NCBI GenBank assembly: GCA_023014485.1
Contig: JAJOZX010001074.1
Coordinates: 775,001 to 839,000, forward strand
Direction of reading: 5' to 3'
Source: Bathynomus jamesi
Taxonomy: Eukaryota; Arthropoda; Malacostraca; Isopoda; Cirolanidae
Length of the DNA: 64,000 bases
Part shown: piece by piece, positions 13,324-19,213 of the stretch
Layout: every line of letters begins with the position of its first letter
Position numbering within the stretch: position 1 is the stretch's first letter
Translations under genes and position numbers: made by a program
Notes under the pieces: generated by a model
Told to the model about the DNA's origin: nothing
What the model saw: only the letters and a program-made list of their open reading frames with translations
The model's database searches: none

Positions 13324-16148
13324 TACACAGACCGTGCATAAAACAAGGAACTCTTCTGGGAAAATTAAATCCACTGTAGTTCGAATAAGTAATGGTAAAT
13401 GACAGATACTATAGTTTTTCTTTTTCATGATGTTAGCCCGACGTGGGCAACGGGTCACTCGCAAAGAGGCCCCAAAATATAGCTTCCCTCACCAGCTATC
13501 TGCCAAGCAGATAGGATCCAGCTTTGGGAGAGGATCTAGGGTTTACAGATACACCTAGCCTACTATATTTAGAAGCTCGGTATACGCAAGAAACTCGTTG
13601 CATTCACGTCGGATTGAATACATCAAAGAAAAAGGGGTAATTATTGTATTTTCAGCCAAATACCAAAACTTAAACCTCAACTGGCAGAATTGAGCGTCAT
13701 GATGGGATTGAACTCAGAATGGTCCCCTGAGATCTTTTATGCCGGATTAACATCATGAAAAAGAAAAACTATAGTATTTGTCATTTACCATTACTTATTC
13801 GAACTATAGTGGATTTAATTTTCCCAGAAGAGTTCCTTGTTCCATGCACAGACCGTGCATGGAAAAGATCTCGGGGGAACCATTCTGAGTTCAATCCCAT
13901 ATATATAATGCGTTACGGTGGTGTAATGGTTAGCGTCGCTGACTACGAATCCATCGGCCCCGGGATCAAGACCCGGTGACTGCAGGAGGCGCGCAGCAAA
14001 ATGAAGGTGGTTAAACAACTCTAAATGTTATCATTATCGGTTTACGCCCTTTTGATGAATTTTTATTATTCAGGGAGAGGAGTCCGGAAGTGAGGGAGAG
14101 AAGGAAGCTGCAGCAGAAGAGGAAGAGAAGGAGAAGAAGAGGAGAGTGGAAGAGTCTCTCCGGAAGAGAGAGGAGGAGGTGCAGAGGGCGTTGGCGGGAC
14201 ACCTCAGAGACCGTGACAAAGAGAGGCAGCAGCACAAACACGATGAAGCGGCGCTTTGTTTTAACGCCTTGCTCGCCGATTTGGTAAGACTTCACTGAAT
14301 CTTCAACACTAATTTTACTGTTCTTCTCGAGATAAAGTGCTCTGTGTTGACGAATTATTAGGCTATAAACACTTGAGGAGAGCACTACTTTTCACGTAAT
14401 TATTGCTGTGTTTACTTGATTTGAGGCAATTTAATACAAATCATTGCTGTGACCATTTCTGGCCCGTATTCTTTCGCCAATTGCACGCAGGTGAAACTGT
14501 TAAGTTCTCCCTCATCTCGTTTTTCCACCCACTCGAGAACGGAATGTAATTCTGGATATTGTTTAGCTTTGCGAAGAAAAGCAAGATATTTTGATTTTCA
14601 TTCAATCTTGGGCTACGTCATGGCCACGTCGCAACACTGCTTCCCTTTAGATCATTGAAGTTAAGCGACGTTGGGTCTGGGTAGTAGTTTCATGGGTGAC
14701 CATCCTCTGCTTCAGATGACGTAGCGACCCAGATGGTTCGTACCTTACACGAAGTTCCCCTCTGTTATATATGACCTTTGGCATTACGGAGGAGATTAAA
14801 TAACCCCAAACCATCTCGGGGTCTTTAATCGGTGAAATTAGCGTTGTTAAAAGCTCGGATGCGTTTGTTTTATTATCCTGTTAAGTAGTTTTGCGCCTTA
14901 GGTTCGCAGTACGGATTACACGTGGAAGGAGGCGAAGAAGTCGCTGAAGAAAGACTCTCGGTGGGAGTCTGCGGCGCCTCTGGATAGGGAAGAGAAAGAG
15001 AAGCTCTTCGGCCTCCACATTGAGAATCTGACGAAGAGGAAGAGGGAGAAATTCCGAGAGTTACTCGACGAAACTATGACTATTTCGTTGGACAGCTCTT
15101 GGAAGGAGATCAAAAAGGCGATTAAGGACGACCCGCGATACACGAAGTTCTCTTCCTCTGACAAGAAGTGCGAAAGGGAGTTCAGAGAATACCTGAAGGA
15201 CCGCCAGGTGGCGGCAAAGGCAGATTTTAGGGAATTGCTCAAAGTAAGTGAATATACGAATACAGTATATAATATTATTATTATTATAATAATAATATAC
15301 AGTATATGAGTCTGTTACAGTAAGATTGTGAAAGTAGTGATTTCATGAAATCCCTGAAATTTTCAGTAAGTTTGTGTAATTTATAGCATGATGCAGAATT
15401 GACAAAAAATGGATAATGACCAACGCAAGGTTAGGTCAGGCCAAGTCATTATCCACTTTTTGTCAATTTTGTATTGTGGTATAAATTGTGCGAATTTAGT
15501 GAAAATTTCAGATTTCATGAAATCACTAGTTTTACAATCTTATTGTAACATATACCTTGATATACAGGGTGTTTCAGGAGGAAAGGTCAATACTTCGGGA
15601 GGTGATAGTATCGGTCATTGTAAGAAAAAAAGTTCATGTGAACATGTGTCTAATTCTGAATGGTTATGGAGATAGAGCTGTTTGAATCTGATGCGCGCGC
15701 AGCTCTTCCTACCCCCGCGGTGGTCCCATTCAATGGCCACCAAGGTCTCCAGACCTCTCTCCGTTAGATTATTGTTTGTGGGGGTGGATGAAAAGTCAAG
15801 TTTACAAAAGAAAAGTGGATACACAAGACGAATTGCTCGCGCGCATTTTGGATGCTGCTGCTCTCATAAAGGAACGTCAAGATTAACTCGCACGAACAAC
15901 ACGCGATCTTCGCACACGAGTTGCAAAGTGCATTGAGGTTGACGGTGGGATTTTCGAAAACGTATTGTAAACTGTAACAAATTTGTCATTTCTGTATCTG
16001 ATACCATTCAAAATGCTTTTGCATTTGTAAATTCAAAGAACTCTATCTCCGTAACCATTCAGAATTAGACACGTTCATATGAACTTTTTTTCTCACAATA
16101 ACCGATACTATCACTTCCCGAAGTATTGACCTTTCCTCCTGAAACACC

Positions 16149-16206
<58 letters not shown>

Positions 16207-18007
16207 ATATAATATATATATACACACACACATACCGGGTGGACGAAAAAACCTGGACACTTTTGTTTTTCCTACAAACTAGTCAAGCTAATACACCCAA
16301 ATTAGTACAAGACGTAGCCAATAGTATAGTTATCATGTGCTAAAAATGTTGTATTGGCCCCCCATTTTCTTGAATTATTACGGCCAGTACTCTCTCTTTT
16401 TTCCACTGATCTACGGATGACTTGATTTTTTCTTGGGACACCATAGGCCAAACAACCTCAATTCTTTGTCTAAGTGCTTCCAGGTTTGAAAATGGTTCCC
16501 TGCGACCATGGTACACCAATGACTTCAACTCGTTCCACAGGAGGTAATCCAGAGGATTTAAGTCAGGAGAATTTGGTGGCCATTCTTCACTTTTTATGAA
16601 TTCAGGAATGTTTGCCATCAAAAATTCTTGGGTTGCCTTGGCTGAATGAGATGGTGCATTGTCTTGAACAAAAATAAAATCTTCCTTCGGGTACAAGTCT
16701 TGGCATTCCGGTAAAAGTTCTCCGAGGTGTTCATTATTGCGAGTTCATTATTGTTTTCTGTGGATCAGTAAAGAATGATTTGGTTTTTCCATTGTAAGAA
16801 ACACCACAAGATACCATTAATTTCTTGGAAAATCGTGAAATTGGAGGATAAAGACGGTCTGGCGGGATTTCCGATTTTGAAGTTAATGCATTGATTGACT
16901 CGGTTGTTTTGTCAATTTGTTTGATACAGTTAATGTAAAGTCGGACTCGTCTTGAAAAAAACATGCGTTTAATATCTGCTAAATTAAATTTCCTGTACAA
17001 AGAATTACACCTTTCTAACCTTTTTCCCATGGCTTCTTTTGTTATTCTGAGGCACTCTTTTAAAAGATCTAATTCCTTTACTTTTCATTGTTTTGGACAC
17101 TGTTGCGCGAAATATTTAAATTATTCGCCATTTTTCTCTGCGAAAGATGAGTACCAGGATTATTTTCCTGCGACAACGCATGCTCTTCAACATACCTTTC
17201 GTTTTCTCGAGTCCGAGCAGTACGCGGACGACCGCTGCCACGTTTTCTGTCAGTTGACCCTGATTGTCTAATTTTATTTATTACATATTGTACTGGACTT
17301 CTTTTCCAATTTTTTCCCGGAAATTCCCTAATTATTTTTCTAGCACTCCATCCCTTCTCAACAAAACACGCCTTTATAACAGCTAAGTCTTCTTTACTTA
17401 AAACCATTACGATGGAATTTTAATTAACACCACAAGAAAAAAAATAAGAAAAATATTCCATCAGCCAACACTTCTTAAAGAAAACTGACACTGTTAGTCT
17501 ACCAATTCGCCATGTGGCCACTTATCATTGTCTTAGTTGCGTATGCGCAAACTGCTTGTTTTGTAGCGAACATCTGACACATCCAAGGGTGTTGTCAGCT
17601 TCACAAAACCTCGCTGTTTGTTTCGTGAAGTTAAATTTTTTATAATTAAGAAACTGCCAAAGATAATTAACTGAGGTTTTCAGCATATGATAACTATACT
17701 ATTGGCTAAATCTTGTACTAATTTGGGTGTATTAGTATGACTAGTTTGAAATTTGTAGGAAAAACAAGTGTGTGAAGGTTTTTTTCGTCCACCCGGTGTA
17801 TATATATATATATATATATATATGAAAATTATTTCACGAAAGTAACACGTGGAAAATATTTATGATGAATAAAACCACGAAGGAAAGGAAACAGAATGGT
17901 GCTCAAGCGCTTTCGTCTAATGACATCCTCAGTGTTCCTGAGGATGTCATTAGACGAAAGCGCTTCAGCACCATTCTGTTTTTCCTTTCTTTCGTGGTTT
18001 TATTCAT

Positions 18008-18039
<32 letters not shown>

Positions 18040-19151
18040 CACAGTGTTTGAAAACTTTCTGTACAAATTGTAATGGGGGATAGGCAACACCAAGACAAAC
18101 CCTTTTCGTCTATAAGTGTATGTCCGCTGACGTCACCATTCGGCGCGAGAGGGCGCCGCTGCAATTGGCTAAAAGGTGAAGTGGGCTAGACTCGCGCTTG
18201 CCGCGGGCATTCTTAAATCGGACGTGTTGAAACCACATTCGTCTACGAATAGCCACGGGAACATCTTCCAGCAGTTCCGGCAACGTTTCTTCAAGAAATA
18301 TCCGATAAACCCGCCCGTCGAGTCGGGCAGGCAGCAGGTACGGCCCAATCAACTTGCCATGGACGATACCCGCCCAAACATTGACGGCGAACCGTTCTTG
18401 ATGAGCATGCACCCGTGTAGCATGTGGATTTGCGTGCGCCCACACGTGAGAATTGTGCATGTTAAACACCCTCACGTGTGAAACAGGCCTCATCTGAGAA
18501 CAGCACATAAGCCGGAAAATTAAGCTGCACCGTTGTCTGCTGCAGAAACCAGCGTGCGAATTCCACACGAAGAGGGTAATCCCGAGGTTGTAATGCCTGG
18601 ACTCTCTGACGATGAAACGGATGTAACTGCTGCTCGTGCAACACTCCCCAGACCAGGTCGTGGTTCACACCGAGGATACGTGCAACACCTCGCGTGCTTG
18701 CGCTTGGATTGTCCTCAAATCGCCGTAGGATTTCTTCTTCCATGTCAGGAGTGCGCACGTTTCTCTCCCGACCAGTGTCATGCATGTTTGCATGGAATGT
18801 TCCAGTTTCTCGCAGTCGCCGATGCAAATGCGTAAACGTTTGGTGGTTTGGCACACGTCTGTTTGGGAAGCGCTGTCGATACAACCTCACAGCAGCTCTT
18901 CCGTTTCCATTGGCAGCCCCATACACCATATGCATCTCAGCAGTCGTGAAGCGCTCCATGTTACGCGTACTACGTCCGATTTAAGAATGCCCGCGGCAAG
19001 CGCGAGTCTAGCCCACTTCACCTTTTAGCCAATTGCAGCGGCGCCCTCTCGCGCCGAATGGTGACGTCAGCGGACGTACACTTATAGACGAAAAGGGTTT
19101 GTCTTGGTGTTGCCTCTCCCCCATTACAATTTGTACAGAAAGTTTTCAAAC

Positions 19152-19213
<62 letters not shown>

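Noticed and set aside
3160..14815. CRISPR-like array of spaced repeats
   Set aside because: The recurring blocks are dispersed 5S SINEs hundreds to thousands of bases apart in a eukaryotic gene.
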